Virus record (IMG/VR): IMGVR_UViG_3300022745_000064 | Location: 1-42,281 of that record | Length of the DNA stretch: 42,281 bases | Origin: a virus | Direction: 5' to 3' (one strand) | Part shown: piece by piece, positions 16,200 to 24,465 of the stretch | How positions within the stretch are numbered: position 1 is the stretch's first letter | How the letters are laid out: each line of letters begins with the position of its first letter | Position numbers and translations under genes: made by a program | The notes under the pieces: generated by a model | The model's input: the letters and a program-made list of their open reading frames with translations, nothing else | Databases searched by the model: none | What the model was told of the DNA's origin: nothing

Positions 16200-16646
16200 T
16201 CATTCCCCTATCCATCGCAGAGCTACCTTGCCGGAATACCTAGCTAGCAAGGTTTCGGAGTCTGGCACCCTACCAAACCCTACAGACAGAGATACCTCTG
16301 TAACACGCGCGGGCGTGTAATCCCCTACAGTGGCGTGTACCACACCCGGAGACATCGGGGTGGCGCAGGACCTTTCTAGCAAGGTAGCCAAGGCTGCGGT
16401 AGCCCCGAACGGGGGCCGGGTGCTCTGGCCCAGAGGCCTGCCCCACACATCCACCTGATACACCGTAGCCATTAAGGGGGTACCGGTGTCCTGCGAAGAG
16501 GCAACAACGCTCTCCGTAACGAACAGCTGGCTGCCTCCCCACTCCTCCGGGGAGGGTAGCCGGGTAGCCACGGGTACCCCTGCCATGGCGCTGAGAGTGG
16601 CTAGCCAGCCCTGCATTACCAAGTCAGATGTGATGGGGTAGCTCAT
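16200..16646 (-). CDS. Tail terminator/completion protein
   Basis: 148 residues between the HK97 gp10-like gene and the tail tube gene, the normal position of the tail terminator that caps the tube and joins it to the head. The sequence (PITSDLVMQGWLATL at the start; YQVDVWGRPLGQSTRPPFG; ARVTEVSLSVGFGRVPD) fits the mixed alpha/beta fold of this family, though similarity is weak. AGGGG precedes the ATG, and the 5' end overlaps the gene upstream by four bases. Confidence 0.68.
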   Translation of the reverse strand: MSYPITSDLVMQGWLATLSAMAGVPVATRLPSPEEWGGSQLFVTESVVASSQDTGTPLMATVYQVDVWGRPLGQSTRPPFGATAALATLLERSCATPMSPGVVHATVGDYTPARVTEVSLSVGFGRVPDSETLLARYSGKVALRWIGE

Positions 16647-16945
16647 AGCGTGCCCCTATTCTGGTAGAACGCAGGGGCCATATAGGGCTGAGCAGCCATC
16701 TTAGACGTACCTAGCTCTACGTAGCCTGCGTAGCGTACATCGCTGCTACCCACGATGGTACCGGAGTCCTCATCCAACTCAACGGTAATGCTCTCCCTCA
16801 GCTTCCCTGTGTCTACCGGGCATAGCCGCTGACAGTCAGCAAGTATGTCATCCCTGAGTTGCTTGAGCTTAGGGAGGAGGCCCTCTGCTAGGTTCTCTGC
16901 AAAGTTGGGGTCAAGCTTGATAACGACTCTAGGTTCATTGCTCAT
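16643..16945 (-). CDS. HK97 gp10-like head-tail joining protein
   Basis: 100 residues with the family pattern: an N-terminal helix (AEGLLPKLKQLRDDILADCQ), then CPVDTGKLRESI, a beta hairpin with an SDVRYAGYVELGTSKM segment, and a terminal QPYMAPAF. It joins tail to head. A strong SD (AGGGGAGGGG) lies just before the ATG, inside the end of the small zinc-motif ORF whose TGA overlaps this ATG. Confidence 0.88.
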   Translation of the reverse strand: MSNEPRVVIKLDPNFAENLAEGLLPKLKQLRDDILADCQRLCPVDTGKLRESITVELDEDSGTIVGSSDVRYAGYVELGTSKMAAQPYMAPAFYQNRGTL

Positions 16946-17088
16946 CTTGACCCCTCCCCTTTTCGTCGGGAGTAGTGCAGTCCAGGGTCTTCCCCTAGGA
17001 GTAGGTTACCATGGTGGTAGTCAATGTGACACCCGTTGCAGAGTGACCCGCCATCCGGTAGGGCCGATAGAGCCGACAGAGACGACAT
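16942..17088 (-). CDS. 48-residue possible zinc-motif protein
   Basis: An ORF out of frame with the end of the stopper gene fills the otherwise empty bases 16946-17020 and ends in a TGA overlapping the next ATG (ATGA). The product contains CNGCHIDYHHG followed by LLLGEDPGLHYSRRKGRG, a Cys/His cluster resembling a small zinc or HNH-like element plus a basic tail. The SD before ATG 17088 is weak (AGTGACGG). Exact gap filling and the non-random Cys/His motif support it. It could still be a fortuitous frame. Confidence 0.5.
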   Translation of the reverse strand: MSSLSALSALPDGGSLCNGCHIDYHHGNLLLGEDPGLHYSRRKGEGSR

Positions 17089-17344
17089 CCGTCACTGCGT
17101 AGGTAGTACCTCGCGAATCGGTCACGATGTCACCCTCAGCTACCACGTACTTACCCGGTAGGTCCATAGTGTACATCTGAACGGTAAGCCAGTGATCGTC
17201 TCGCCGTACCTTGCGGGTTCCCTGCCTGAGTGTGGTACCTACCCCTGCGTACACAGTCTCAGGGTCGCTTACCTCATCTCCGTAGGTATTAATCGTAGAC
17301 CCGCGTGAGACGCATACGGTGTCCATAGGCATTGCCATAGCCAT
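17021..17344 (-). CDS. Head-closure (stopper) protein
   Basis: About 107 residues from ATG 17344. The frame is open to 17410, but that would overlap the connector gene by 65 bases with no ribosome site. The body is a small beta barrel (GTTLRQGTRKVRRDDHWLTV, DLPGKYVVAEGDIVTDSRGT, YAVTDVVSVGSIGPTGWRV), the pattern of siphovirus stopper proteins that plug the connector. Its place between connector and gp10-like genes agrees. The start remains uncertain among several closely spaced ATGs. Confidence 0.68.
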   Translation of the reverse strand: MAMAMPMDTVCVSRGSTINTYGDEVSDPETVYAGVGTTLRQGTRKVRRDDHWLTVQMYTMDLPGKYVVAEGDIVTDSRGTTYAVTDVVSVGSIGPTGWRVTLQRVSH

Positions 17345-17345
17345 G

Positions 17346-17774
17346 CTAGATAGCACTCCAACCGGGTGCATAGGGGTCATCAGAGACCGTTGCAGTGGAG
17401 TAGGGGGCACCCTCTGCCACCTGCGCTTGTACTGAGCGGGACTTTACCCAAGAGAGGTTACCCGCCGCAACCCTTGCCTGAGCACAGAACACAGCGCCGT
17501 TTGGGTTAAGTGTCGCACTTGTACCTTGTTCAGAGTACTGAGATACATCGGCAGAGCGCTCAATGCTCTCATGCTCAGCTAGGTAAGCAGCCTGATAGGC
17601 AACTACCCGCTTGAGCCATGCTAGGTCGCTGGCACTGAAGACCCCTTCACCCTCATCAACGATTAGCCTGCCCACATGAGGCTCTACGTTGTAGTGCGCT
17701 CTGCGGACCTGCGACTCAGTGAGTTCCACACCTGCGATGTCTTCTACGTCGTCAACCGTTGCCACGAAAGGCAT
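17346..17774 (-). CDS. Head-tail connector (adaptor) protein
   Basis: 142 residues. The N-terminal segment (TVDDVEDIAGVELTESQVRR, then VGRLIVDEG and LAWLKRVVAYQAAYL) is the helical core of gp6/gp15-type adaptors that bind beneath the portal. GGAGG lies close to the ATG. It is the first gene after the capsid gene and its terminator-like hairpin. Confidence 0.78.
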   Translation of the reverse strand: MPFVATVDDVEDIAGVELTESQVRRAHYNVEPHVGRLIVDEGEGVFSASDLAWLKRVVAYQAAYLAEHESIERSADVSQYSEQGTSATLNPNGAVFCAQARVAAGNLSWVKSRSVQAQVAEGAPYSTATVSDDPYAPGWSAI

Positions 17775-17795
17775 GCTTCCTCCTCTACAGGGGAA

Positions 17796-17836
17796 GAGAC
17801 CCGTGACACCCTCCCACCAGGGGTAGCACGGGTCTC
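17796..17836 (-). terminator. Hairpin after the capsid gene
   Basis: GAGACCCGTG (17796-17805) is the reverse complement of CACGGGTCTC (17827-17836), a perfect 10-bp stem with a 21-base loop, in the gap after the major capsid gene. Such partial terminators are common after phage capsid genes and would raise capsid mRNA relative to the connectors. There is no long T run, so read-through is expected. Confidence 0.6.
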
Positions 17837-17852
17837 AGTCCCTACCGGTCGG

Positions 17853-18755
17853 TCAGGAGGTCTTCTCGAACACTGCCGCCGCACCAGGAACGGTGAGCGT
17901 CATACCATCCCGCGAACGGTGCTGCAAGACGTGAGCAAGCTCATCCGGGTTCTGCGCGGCAGGGATCATCCTGGTCTGCGGAGCGACACGTGCACCGTAG
18001 GCTAGGTAGCGCCGGTTGATCGGGATGAGGAGCGGGTTACCTACCGTGGTCCGCTTGTAGGTGGTGCACGTCTTCGCACCGAGGCTCCACCGGATCGGGT
18101 GGTCAAACAGAGTGTCCTGTGCCACCGACCCGTTAGCGCTGATGAAGATCGGTCGGTCGTTCTCATCTACGATGGACCGTAGTGCGTGCCGGAAGGACGG
18201 GTGCGCCACGATCACTAGACCCGACTCAGCCCAGTACCGGCTCTCCTCAAGCTTGCTAAGGGTCTGGCTCAGGTGGGCGTAGGTAACCGCGCCACTGACG
18301 TAGTTGGTGTCAGCGGTGTATCCCGTGTCCGCGTCGCTGTTCCTCACACGGTAGTAGACGCTGTTGTACGGCCGGTAGTCCGTTGCAGTGGTCGACCGGG
18401 CACCCGTCACACCAAACGCAGCAGCATCGATGCTCACGTTGAGCTCAGAGAGCCACTCAGCAGTGATCGGGCCGATAGGGTCTGCGGCACTGTCCTCAGT
18501 CTCGGCCTCGTCAAGCTGGTGCCTACCAGTGAACAGGTAGGAGGGCAGCAGCACCTTGAGGCCATCGTGAGTGTCCTCAACCAGGGTAGCGCCACCACCA
18601 ACGTCAGAGCCAAGCAGAGCCGGGATCTCCATGGTGTCCGATGTCATCGGACGGGGCATACCAACGGCCTTTAGCACCGACTGCTGGATTTCAGTACCCT
18701 GAGGTAGGTTGTCAAGTACAACCGGTACCCAGGTGCTGAAGTCACGGGAAACCAC
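17853..18755 (-). CDS. Major capsid protein (HK97 fold)
   Basis: About 300 residues from GTG 18755, which has GGAGG 8 bases upstream; the longer frame starts with a TTG inside that region. HK97-fold features include an N-terminal strand (PRPMTSDTMEIPALL), an E-loop-like stretch, a spine helix (YAHLSQTLSKLEESRYWAES, GLVIVAHPSFRHALRSIVD), and a C-terminal domain with FDHPIRWSLGAKTC and NPLLIPINRRYLAYG. It follows the scaffold gene and is followed by a strong hairpin. Codon choice is more CGC/GTC-biased here than in the neighbouring genes, as expected for a highly expressed protein. Confidence 0.9.
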   Translation of the reverse strand: MVSRDFSTWVPVVLDNLPQGTEIQQSVLKAVGMPRPMTSDTMEIPALLGSDVGGGATLVEDTHDGLKVLLPSYLFTGRHQLDEAETEDSAADPIGPITAEWLSELNVSIDAAAFGVTGARSTTATDYRPYNSVYYRVRNSDADTGYTADTNYVSGAVTYAHLSQTLSKLEESRYWAESGLVIVAHPSFRHALRSIVDENDRPIFISANGSVAQDTLFDHPIRWSLGAKTCTTYKRTTVGNPLLIPINRRYLAYGARVAPQTRMIPAAQNPDELAHVLQHRSRDGMTLTVPGAAAVFEKTS

Positions 18756-18861
18756 GGTAGACACCTCCAAGTAGTTGTGATTCCAGTTCCCTACCTGGGA
18801 GGCTAGTGCCCTAACCCGGACACAATGTCAGTCTATCTGCGTGGCTCCCCGTGCGCAAGGA

Positions 18862-19473
18862 CTACCGCAAGCCAGCAGCCCTCATCACCTCAAGGCCATG
18901 AGACTTCGCAGGAGGTGTATTGCCATCCTTCCTGGGTACCGCACCCGCCTTTGTGGGTGGTGTGGCTGGCTTCTTCGTGGTGAACGCAGCGGGGTACGCA
19001 GCCTTCAGCTTATCCACGATGGTGGGTAGCCCCTCCACCGACCCGTCATCCTTGATTTCGTAGTCGTCCGGAGACACCTGAGGCAGGATCAGTGCTAGGA
19101 GGGAGGGGTCCACCCCTGCCTCTCGGAGGCCGGAGGCCAGGGCTGCACGCTCAGCGCGTAGCGCACGGTCTTCCACGGGCTTGGTAGCAGCGGCTACCTT
19201 GGAGGCTAGCTGTGCCTCAGGGTCCCCACCCGGAGGGTCCGTCACGGAGGGGGCAGGCGTGGGCTCCACCAGGGGCTTGCCTGTGCGGTGGTCAATCCCT
19301 GCTGCCTTCAGGAACTTACGGCGCTCAGCCGCCTCCCCAGACGCTGTCTGGAGGCTTGCCTGTAGCTTGGTCCACTCCTCCTGAGTAGGGGGCGTCCAAG
19401 GGATAGGGTCGGCCGGAGGCTCCGTAACCGGCTCTGTACCGGGGGTTACATTGGGATCAATCTCTTCGGGCAT
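18862..19473 (-). CDS. Capsid scaffolding protein
   Basis: 203 residues immediately upstream of the capsid gene. It is acidic and Pro-rich at the N-terminus (EIDPNVTPGTEPVTEPPADP), has a central charged coiled coil (EAQLASKVAAATKPVEDRAL and ERAALASGLREAGVDPSLLA), and ends in a basic Lys/Pro-rich tail (TTKKPATPPTKAGAVPRKDG) likely to bind the capsid. This architecture and position are standard for siphovirus scaffolds. GGAG lies 8 bases before the ATG. The 106-base gap to the capsid gene shows no ORF and no clear terminator. Confidence 0.85.
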   Translation of the reverse strand: MPEEIDPNVTPGTEPVTEPPADPIPWTPPTQEEWTKLQASLQTASGEAAERRKFLKAAGIDHRTGKPLVEPTPAPSVTDPPGGDPEAQLASKVAAATKPVEDRALRAERAALASGLREAGVDPSLLALILPQVSPDDYEIKDDGSVEGLPTIVDKLKAAYPAAFTTKKPATPPTKAGAVPRKDGNTPPAKSHGLEVMRAAGLR

Positions 19474-19476
19474 TTC

Positions 19477-20259
19477 TTACACTCCTTGCGGACGGGTGGG
19501 AACATCCCCAGTAGTGGCAAATCGGGCTGCTCTGGCCAAGACAGACCGAGGCAGGTACGGAGCGGCTGAGGCTACGTTACCTGCCAACTCTACCAGTTGT
19601 TTTCTGGAGGCGAAATCACTCAGCCCTAAGGCAGCAGATCGCGCGGCCTCCCTGCGTAGCCCTGCTGCGTAGCCCCCGGGGTCACCTGGTTCTATCTCTT
19701 TAAGCTCGCATCGGCAGTTTGGGTGCAATGGGGGCTGCTTTGCTGAGGGCCCCCCTCCGGACAGTCCGTTACCAGAGAACGCACCCCCCGGAGGTACCAC
19801 ACTCCCCGCCAAGTCAAGGCACCGTGGGCAGGCGTTACGTTCTGCCACCCACACCAGGTATAGGCCGCTATCCTGAGCAGCCACGATTACATCGTATTGC
19901 TCACCGGTGTGCGTCCAGTCTCCCTCAAGGTTGTCCGTACGCTTGGCTAACCCGAGCATGGCGTTGATCGCCGTGGTTAATGACCCTCCAGTAGCTTCCG
20001 TCTCCGCTAGCTTGTCAGCCACCTTTCCCGCCATACCGCGTAGCGCGTGGTTAGCGTCATACCCGAGTATCAGGTTGGCCTGTGCCTCTGTGGTTACGCT
20101 GCCCCCTAGGAAGTCCACAATGTTAACGTTGGGTAGGAAGTGCCGTAGCTCATGCTCCGCACGGGATAGCGCTGCTGCCCACACCTCCGGGTCATCTAGG
20201 GCAGCAGCGCCAGACAGCGCCACAGATAACCGCTTGGCCAGGGCTGATAGGTCAGCCAT
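19477..20259 (-). CDS. MuF-like head morphogenesis protein
   Basis: 260 residues. The MuF C-terminal signature is clear: VAERNACPRCLDLAGSVVPP, then a Gly-rich loop and KQPPLHPNCRCELKEIEPG (paired Cys and His-Pro-Asn-Cys-Arg-Cys). MuF-type proteins are packaged in small numbers and may be injected. It follows the portal gene with an 8-base overlap and has GGAG 9 bases upstream. No toxin domain is fused at the C-terminus, unlike some MuF proteins. Confidence 0.88.
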   Translation of the reverse strand: MADLSALAKRLSVALSGAAALDDPEVWAAALSRAEHELRHFLPNVNIVDFLGGSVTTEAQANLILGYDANHALRGMAGKVADKLAETEATGGSLTTAINAMLGLAKRTDNLEGDWTHTGEQYDVIVAAQDSGLYLVWVAERNACPRCLDLAGSVVPPGGAFSGNGLSGGGPSAKQPPLHPNCRCELKEIEPGDPGGYAAGLRREAARSAALGLSDFASRKQLVELAGNVASAAPYLPRSVLARAARFATTGDVPTRPQGV

Positions 20260-21721
20260 CGCTCAGGGCTCCGAACAGCTTATTGATGACCCCTCCGATT
20301 TGCTCAGCAGTGAGTACTCCTGTAGCCGTAGCAGCAGAAAGCTTGGTTACTGCATCCCCTAGCTGCTGTAGCACCTGTACCCGCTGGAGCATCGCCAGCT
20401 CAGTTCCCCCGTTTGTCACGAACTCCTTGGCAGCCTTAGGGGTATACCCCCGTTCAACCAGTAGGACGTCTGTAGGAACCCCTAGGGCTGCTTGCTGCCC
20501 TGCCACGTCCCACGAAGTCTTATCCCCTACGATTTCAGGGGATAGCCAGTCTAGCGCGACCTCGGTGGGTGTGGTACTCCTAACTCCCACAGCAGTGAGA
20601 GCGTGGGCTAGTTGCGCCCTAAAGGTCTCTTTCAGCCCAATCCCGATCTCTGCAACGTGCTGTCGGAACTCAGCGTCAAGGGCTTGCTGACTCTCTGCGG
20701 AAGGCTGCTGCCCTCCAGGGGCGCTGAAGTAGCGAGAGGGTACCCCCGACAGGGAGGACGCTAGCTCTATGTACGCCCGCATCACCTCAATAGCGGCCAT
20801 CGGGTCGGCAGGGTCTAGCGTCCCGAGTTGCTTAGCCCTCAGCGCCCAGATTGAGCCCGGGTCACGCTTGAGGGTGCGTACCTCTTCCTGTGCGAAGTTG
20901 CTCTCTCCGGTGTCGTTCCGCATAGTGTCACCAAGGTCAGACGTGCCTGACGCAGATAGCTCGCTGTACAGTGCGAACACCTGTGGCCACCCTAGGAACC
21001 TGATGTTTGTGCGGTTAACCAGCACTGAAGTAACAACCATGTCTTGGCATCCGTAGGCATCTTCGTGCACCGGACGCGCCTCAGTACCACACTCAGTTTC
21101 GAACATCGGGAACCCTGTGGAGTAAGGGATTACGGAGTCTGTCTCCCCCTCCTCCGTGTGGGGTAGCCAGGTCTTCCCACCGTCGCTGGTTACGAACCTA
21201 GAGAGCTCCGTTTCAGTGTATACGTAGAGGTAGGTTAGGGTCTTCCCGCCCTCCATCTCATCCCAAAATCGTAGGCCATAGGTAGGGGCACCCTCGCAGT
21301 CACAGATAACCTTAGCCGAGGTTGGGTCAAGAGCTAGCATGCTAGCTCGCACAGCGCCGTCGCTATCGGTGTATACCCAGTTGAGCATTACCCCGCGTCC
21401 GTAAGTAAGCACGTCCAGGATATGGCGTCGTGCCTGCTTCACCCATTGGTTAGCGGCTAGCCACTCCGGAAGAGCATCCATGCCATCAACCTCAGGCTCA
21501 CTGAGTAGCAACCGTGAGGCATACGCCTTAACAATGCGCCCGGTAACGTTGAACCTGGTGGACATAGCCCCTGTGCCAGTTACGGCCCTACGGAGGATAG
21601 GATCACGCGTGGTGATAAGGTCCCCTCTACAGGCATAGCTCTTAGCCAGCGCATAGCTATCCTGGTGCTCCCTGCCCTCACTCAGCAACTCAGTAAGCTG
21701 ATCACTCGAAAACTCAGTCAT
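20252..21721 (-). CDS. Portal protein
   Basis: 489 residues, SPP1/HK97-type portal. Indicators are GTGAMSTRFNVTGRIVKAYA near the N-terminus, the wing-domain stretch RRHILDVLTYGRGVMLNWVY, DPTSAKVICDCEGAPTYGLR, the crown-side GVPSRYFSAPGGQQPSAES with QQALDAEF, and a C-terminal helical tail (LLVERGYTPKAAKEFVTNGG). It forms the dodecameric DNA gate of the capsid and the docking site for terminase. AAGGGACC precedes the ATG directly, and the gene follows the large terminase with six bases between. Confidence 0.9.
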   Translation of the reverse strand: MTEFSSDQLTELLSEGREHQDSYALAKSYACRGDLITTRDPILRRAVTGTGAMSTRFNVTGRIVKAYASRLLLSEPEVDGMDALPEWLAANQWVKQARRHILDVLTYGRGVMLNWVYTDSDGAVRASMLALDPTSAKVICDCEGAPTYGLRFWDEMEGGKTLTYLYVYTETELSRFVTSDGGKTWLPHTEEGETDSVIPYSTGFPMFETECGTEARPVHEDAYGCQDMVVTSVLVNRTNIRFLGWPQVFALYSELSASGTSDLGDTMRNDTGESNFAQEEVRTLKRDPGSIWALRAKQLGTLDPADPMAAIEVMRAYIELASSLSGVPSRYFSAPGGQQPSAESQQALDAEFRQHVAEIGIGLKETFRAQLAHALTAVGVRSTTPTEVALDWLSPEIVGDKTSWDVAGQQAALGVPTDVLLVERGYTPKAAKEFVTNGGTELAMLQRVQVLQQLGDAVTKLSAATATGVLTAEQIGGVINKLFGALSDG

Positions 21722-21727
21722 GGTCCC

Positions 21728-23218
21728 TTACCCGATCGTAGAGGTCACAGTACCTAGGGGAGGCTTAGGTTGTACCTTGGCGCGTTTACGAATTTCGATG
21801 AATGCGGCAGAAAGTGAGTCCACCATATCATCGTGCACAACCTTAGGGAAGGCTGTCATTTGTAGCTCAAGCTTCTCAAATCGGGCACGGTGTACTACTC
21901 TACCCATTTCGTACTCCTCTAGGGCACGGGCAGCACGCACCTCTTTGGACTCATGTTGATGGACAGTCAGTGTCTTACATGGAAGATGAGACAGGGTGTT
22001 ACCCGCGTCAGTCCACAGGTCCCCACCCTGGTTCGTCTCAATGAGCACTGCCGTTACGGAGTGCTCTGCAATGAGGCGTAGCACCAGTGTGCGTAGCTGA
22101 GACCCCCGTACCTTGGTCTCCGTTGAGTATATGACCTCAAACGAATCGTGGGGGGTTGAGTAGCCCACGATGGTAATACCGGTAAAGTCCGAATTGGTGC
22201 TACGCGACACGTGAGGGTCGATCGAAAGCAGCCTGATGTTGGTCTGCGGAAGCCTTCCATAGGTGAAGCTGTTGTCACTCCAGTAGCGCCCACCACGCGC
22301 ACGAGGCATGTTGGCAAAGTTCTTAGCGTATGAGACGGTTCCCTGGATTGACTTTAGGTACTCCAGCGGCCATTTTTCCGGCCAGATAGAACGCTCTGTA
22401 CCGTCGTCGTTGGGTAGGATGGGTGCGTAGTGATGGCACCGTATCTTCTGGTCAGTGATCCACTCAGGGGGCTCTCCACCGTTGGCAGTCTGTACCACCT
22501 GATGCACTAGGGAGCCTGCCATCGTAACCGTCCCCGTGAGCACTACAGCGGCACGCTCGTTAAGCGGAAGGATCGCGTCACACAGCGTCCCTAGCCGAGC
22601 GCCGGCCTTAGCCAGGCTGTAGGATTTTTCATCGCTCTCAACGTCATCTAGCACCAGCATGTCAGGCCTACGCTGCCCGATCTTCAACCCGAGTGTCTTA
22701 GAGTCAACACCTTTGGCAGCAAACACGAAACCAGATTCCGCGATATACAGCCCCCGGTTGTCAGCCTGACTCGTGCCCCTGCCTCTGCGCGCAGCAGTGC
22801 ATAGGTCGGGGAAGTCCTTACGCAACAACGGATTGTTGTCTAGCTCTTGCTTGAAAGTGAGCAGGTGGGTCTCTGCCTGAGTAGCCGAGTCAGCAAAGGC
22901 TGCGATGAACTGACGGTGACCGTGTGCAGCCGCCCAAAGTGGGATGAACAGGAACCACCAAGTAGATTTGGCGCACTCACGCGGTGCGGCTAGCGCGTGC
23001 CTCCACTCCCGTAGCCTCATCGGGTACATGAGCTCTCGCGCCATGTTAGACCACTCAACGTGTGCCTCAGAGAGGGAAATCCTCCCCTCCGGAGAAGTCA
23101 TGTGATGCCTTAGGTACACCAAAGCAAACCGCATGGGCGATTCCAGGGTAAACCTCCTACGCCCCTCAGGGTACGCGAGCGCACGCGTGTCCCTAGGTAG
23201 GTAGGCTGTCCAGTCCAT
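21728..23218 (-). CDS. Terminase large subunit
   Basis: 496 residues. The ATPase domain has a Walker A variant (LAAPRECAKSTWW), Walker B PDMLVLDDVESDEKS, and a coupling motif AAVVLTGTVTMAGS. The C-terminal RNase H-like nuclease shows LLSIDPHVSRSTNSDFTGIT, VLIETNQGG and VHDDMVDSLSAAF with the acidic metal ligands. It powers DNA packaging and cuts the concatemer. It is the first gene of the leftward virion operon and faces the rightward gene at 23289. The site before the ATG is poor (GTAGG abuts it, with AGGTAG further upstream). No small subunit lies beside it; a candidate is at 30279. Confidence 0.92.
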   Translation of the reverse strand: MDWTAYLPRDTRALAYPEGRRRFTLESPMRFALVYLRHHMTSPEGRISLSEAHVEWSNMARELMYPMRLREWRHALAAPRECAKSTWWFLFIPLWAAAHGHRQFIAAFADSATQAETHLLTFKQELDNNPLLRKDFPDLCTAARRGRGTSQADNRGLYIAESGFVFAAKGVDSKTLGLKIGQRRPDMLVLDDVESDEKSYSLAKAGARLGTLCDAILPLNERAAVVLTGTVTMAGSLVHQVVQTANGGEPPEWITDQKIRCHHYAPILPNDDGTERSIWPEKWPLEYLKSIQGTVSYAKNFANMPRARGGRYWSDNSFTYGRLPQTNIRLLSIDPHVSRSTNSDFTGITIVGYSTPHDSFEVIYSTETKVRGSQLRTLVLRLIAEHSVTAVLIETNQGGDLWTDAGNTLSHLPCKTLTVHQHESKEVRAARALEEYEMGRVVHRARFEKLELQMTAFPKVVHDDMVDSLSAAFIEIRKRAKVQPKPPLGTVTSTIG

Positions 23219-23288
23219 CCTACGATGCTACCTGAGTTGCACCTATACTGAAACCCACTAGGCTGCTAGAGGTGCCATCCTATGGGGT

Positions 23289-23453
23289 ATGGAGGTACCA
23301 CACCACACCGTGCTGCGCCCCCACGTGACGGAGAGCGTAGAAGAGATCGAAGAGTTGGACGCGTTCCTAGCACGCACTCCCCCTCCTCCCCGGTTCGACC
23401 CACGGGACACCAGCAACCCACCCACCGTAAAGGTAAGGACAACGCGCACGTGA
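23289..23453 (+). CDS. 54-residue protein, unknown
   Basis: A rightward ORF facing the terminase gene. The product is acidic in the middle (TESVEEIEELDAFLARTPP) and Pro/Arg-rich at the end (PPRFDPRDTSNPPTVKVRT). GGGG lies immediately before the ATG, so initiation is weakly supported, but its stop overlaps the next GTG (GTGA) and the composition is protein-like. One copy of the dispersed GTACCACACC motif lies at its start (23295-23304). Function unknown. Confidence 0.5.
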   Translation: MEVPHHTVLRPHVTESVEEIEELDAFLARTPPPPRFDPRDTSNPPTVKVRTTRT

Positions 23454-23797
23454 CCAGGATGCTGCACATCACCACGGTAACAAAGCCTGAGTTGGTCATC
23501 AGGGATTACGTCCCAAAGGCAGACGGGGATCTGATGATCATGAAGCTACTGGCTCTCAAGAGTACCCAAGCAGTGTCGGTTCCTGAGGGTGATATCGAGG
23601 CTGCCTTTAACTCGCATGGGCAACGCGTGCCTCTTGGTTACCATGTTACACACACGGGGTTCCTACCAGCGGTAAACAGCCAGCTAGGGCTGATGATCCA
23701 GGCGTTCAGGCCAGATTTGCGGAACGTGCGCGTGGTATCCCGTAGGGTATCTGGTTACGTGCTGTTCAGCTTGGAGGGGATGGACTACGTGGCCTAA
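23450..23797 (+). CDS. 115-residue protein, unknown
   Basis: Starts at GTG 23450 in a GTGA overlap, with AAGGA about 10 bases upstream. The body looks structured (ELVIRDYVPKADGDLMIMKL, PEGDIEAAFNSHGQRVPLGY, FRPDLRNVRVVSRRVSGYVL). No family recognised. First substantial gene of the rightward accessory operon. The longer in-frame extension back to 23282 overlaps the preceding ORF and is Arg/His/Pro-rich, so it is not used. Confidence 0.7.
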   Translation: MTRMLHITTVTKPELVIRDYVPKADGDLMIMKLLALKSTQAVSVPEGDIEAAFNSHGQRVPLGYHVTHTGFLPAVNSQLGLMIQAFRPDLRNVRVVSRRVSGYVLFSLEGMDYVA

Positions 23798-23883
23798 CCC
23801 TCAAGCACCGGAGCACGCACCTGGTTCGCAACCTCACCTAGTCAAGGTTATGGGTGTCAGAGAGACAGAGGGAGTTGAGAGCG

Positions 23884-24030
23884 ATGACCATCACCTACGC
23901 AGAGGCGCTTAAGCTTCAGGCCGCTATCATCGCCAGGCGTACCCTCCACTCTGACGCGTTCCGCAACTTCGGCACCGATGCTAAGGCCATTGCTAGGGCA
24001 GAGGCTGTCAAGACTGCTCACGAGAGGTAG
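23884..24030 (+). CDS. 48-residue protein, unknown
   Basis: A small helical, Ala/Arg-rich protein (TYAEALKLQAAIIARRTLHS, AKAIARAEAVKTAHER). GGGAG lies 9 bases before the ATG. No family recognised. It sits in a series of short rightward genes spaced by about 10-85 bases, so it is probably a small regulatory or host-interaction protein. Confidence 0.7.
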   Translation: MTITYAEALKLQAAIIARRTLHSDAFRNFGTDAKAIARAEAVKTAHER

Positions 24031-24040
24031 GACTGACGTT

Positions 24041-24268
24041 ATGAAGCCGTGGCCAGTAATCATGTACAACGACGTGCATCCGACCCACAATGGCATCGTG
24101 GTCGGGTACGTCAAGAGCGGCACGGACAAGCGGAGCGGCCGGGTTCGCCACGTCGCGTCCAATGAGCACGGGGTACGCATCGGGACGTTCGACACGTTCC
24201 GCGAGGCACAAGCGGAGGTCCGGGCACACTACCTCGCCCGACACTCGCTACCCCTGCGCAACATGTAG
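24041..24268 (+). CDS. 75-residue protein, unknown
   Basis: Starts at ATG 24041 with AGGA 8 bases upstream. The product is a small alpha/beta domain: MYNDVHPTHNGIVVGYV, a basic loop (SGTDKRSGRVRH), then RIGTFDTFREAQAEVRAHYL. The last part resembles short phage domains that end in an F-x-T-F-x-x-A helix. Function unknown. CGC/GTC/TTC codons predominate, unlike the CTA/GTA-rich virion genes. Confidence 0.75.
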   Translation: MKPWPVIMYNDVHPTHNGIVVGYVKSGTDKRSGRVRHVASNEHGVRIGTFDTFREAQAEVRAHYLARHSLPLRNM

Positions 24269-24306
24269 GTACCCTAGCTGTAGCTCTCCGGCCGCACTCT
24301 AAGTAC

Positions 24307-24450
24307 ATGACGCGCTATACGATCCACTTCATCGGCCCCGACGGCAACCAGTACCAGTCGTTCGGTTCCGCGTACGATGAGGACACTGCAATCCGGGTTT
24401 TCTCCCGGGGACACCGTAGCTGTCTCATCCTTGACATCGTTGGCTTCTGA
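24307..24450 (+). CDS. 47-residue protein, unknown
   Basis: A short domain with TIHFIGPDGNQYQSFGSAYD and SCLILDIVGF, looking like a compact alpha/beta unit. No ribosome site is evident before the ATG, so expression is uncertain. The frame, composition and spacing match its neighbours. No family recognised. Confidence 0.55.
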   Translation: MTRYTIHFIGPDGNQYQSFGSAYDEDTAIRVFSRGHRSCLILDIVGF

Positions 24451-24465
24451 GAAAGCAGAGATACC

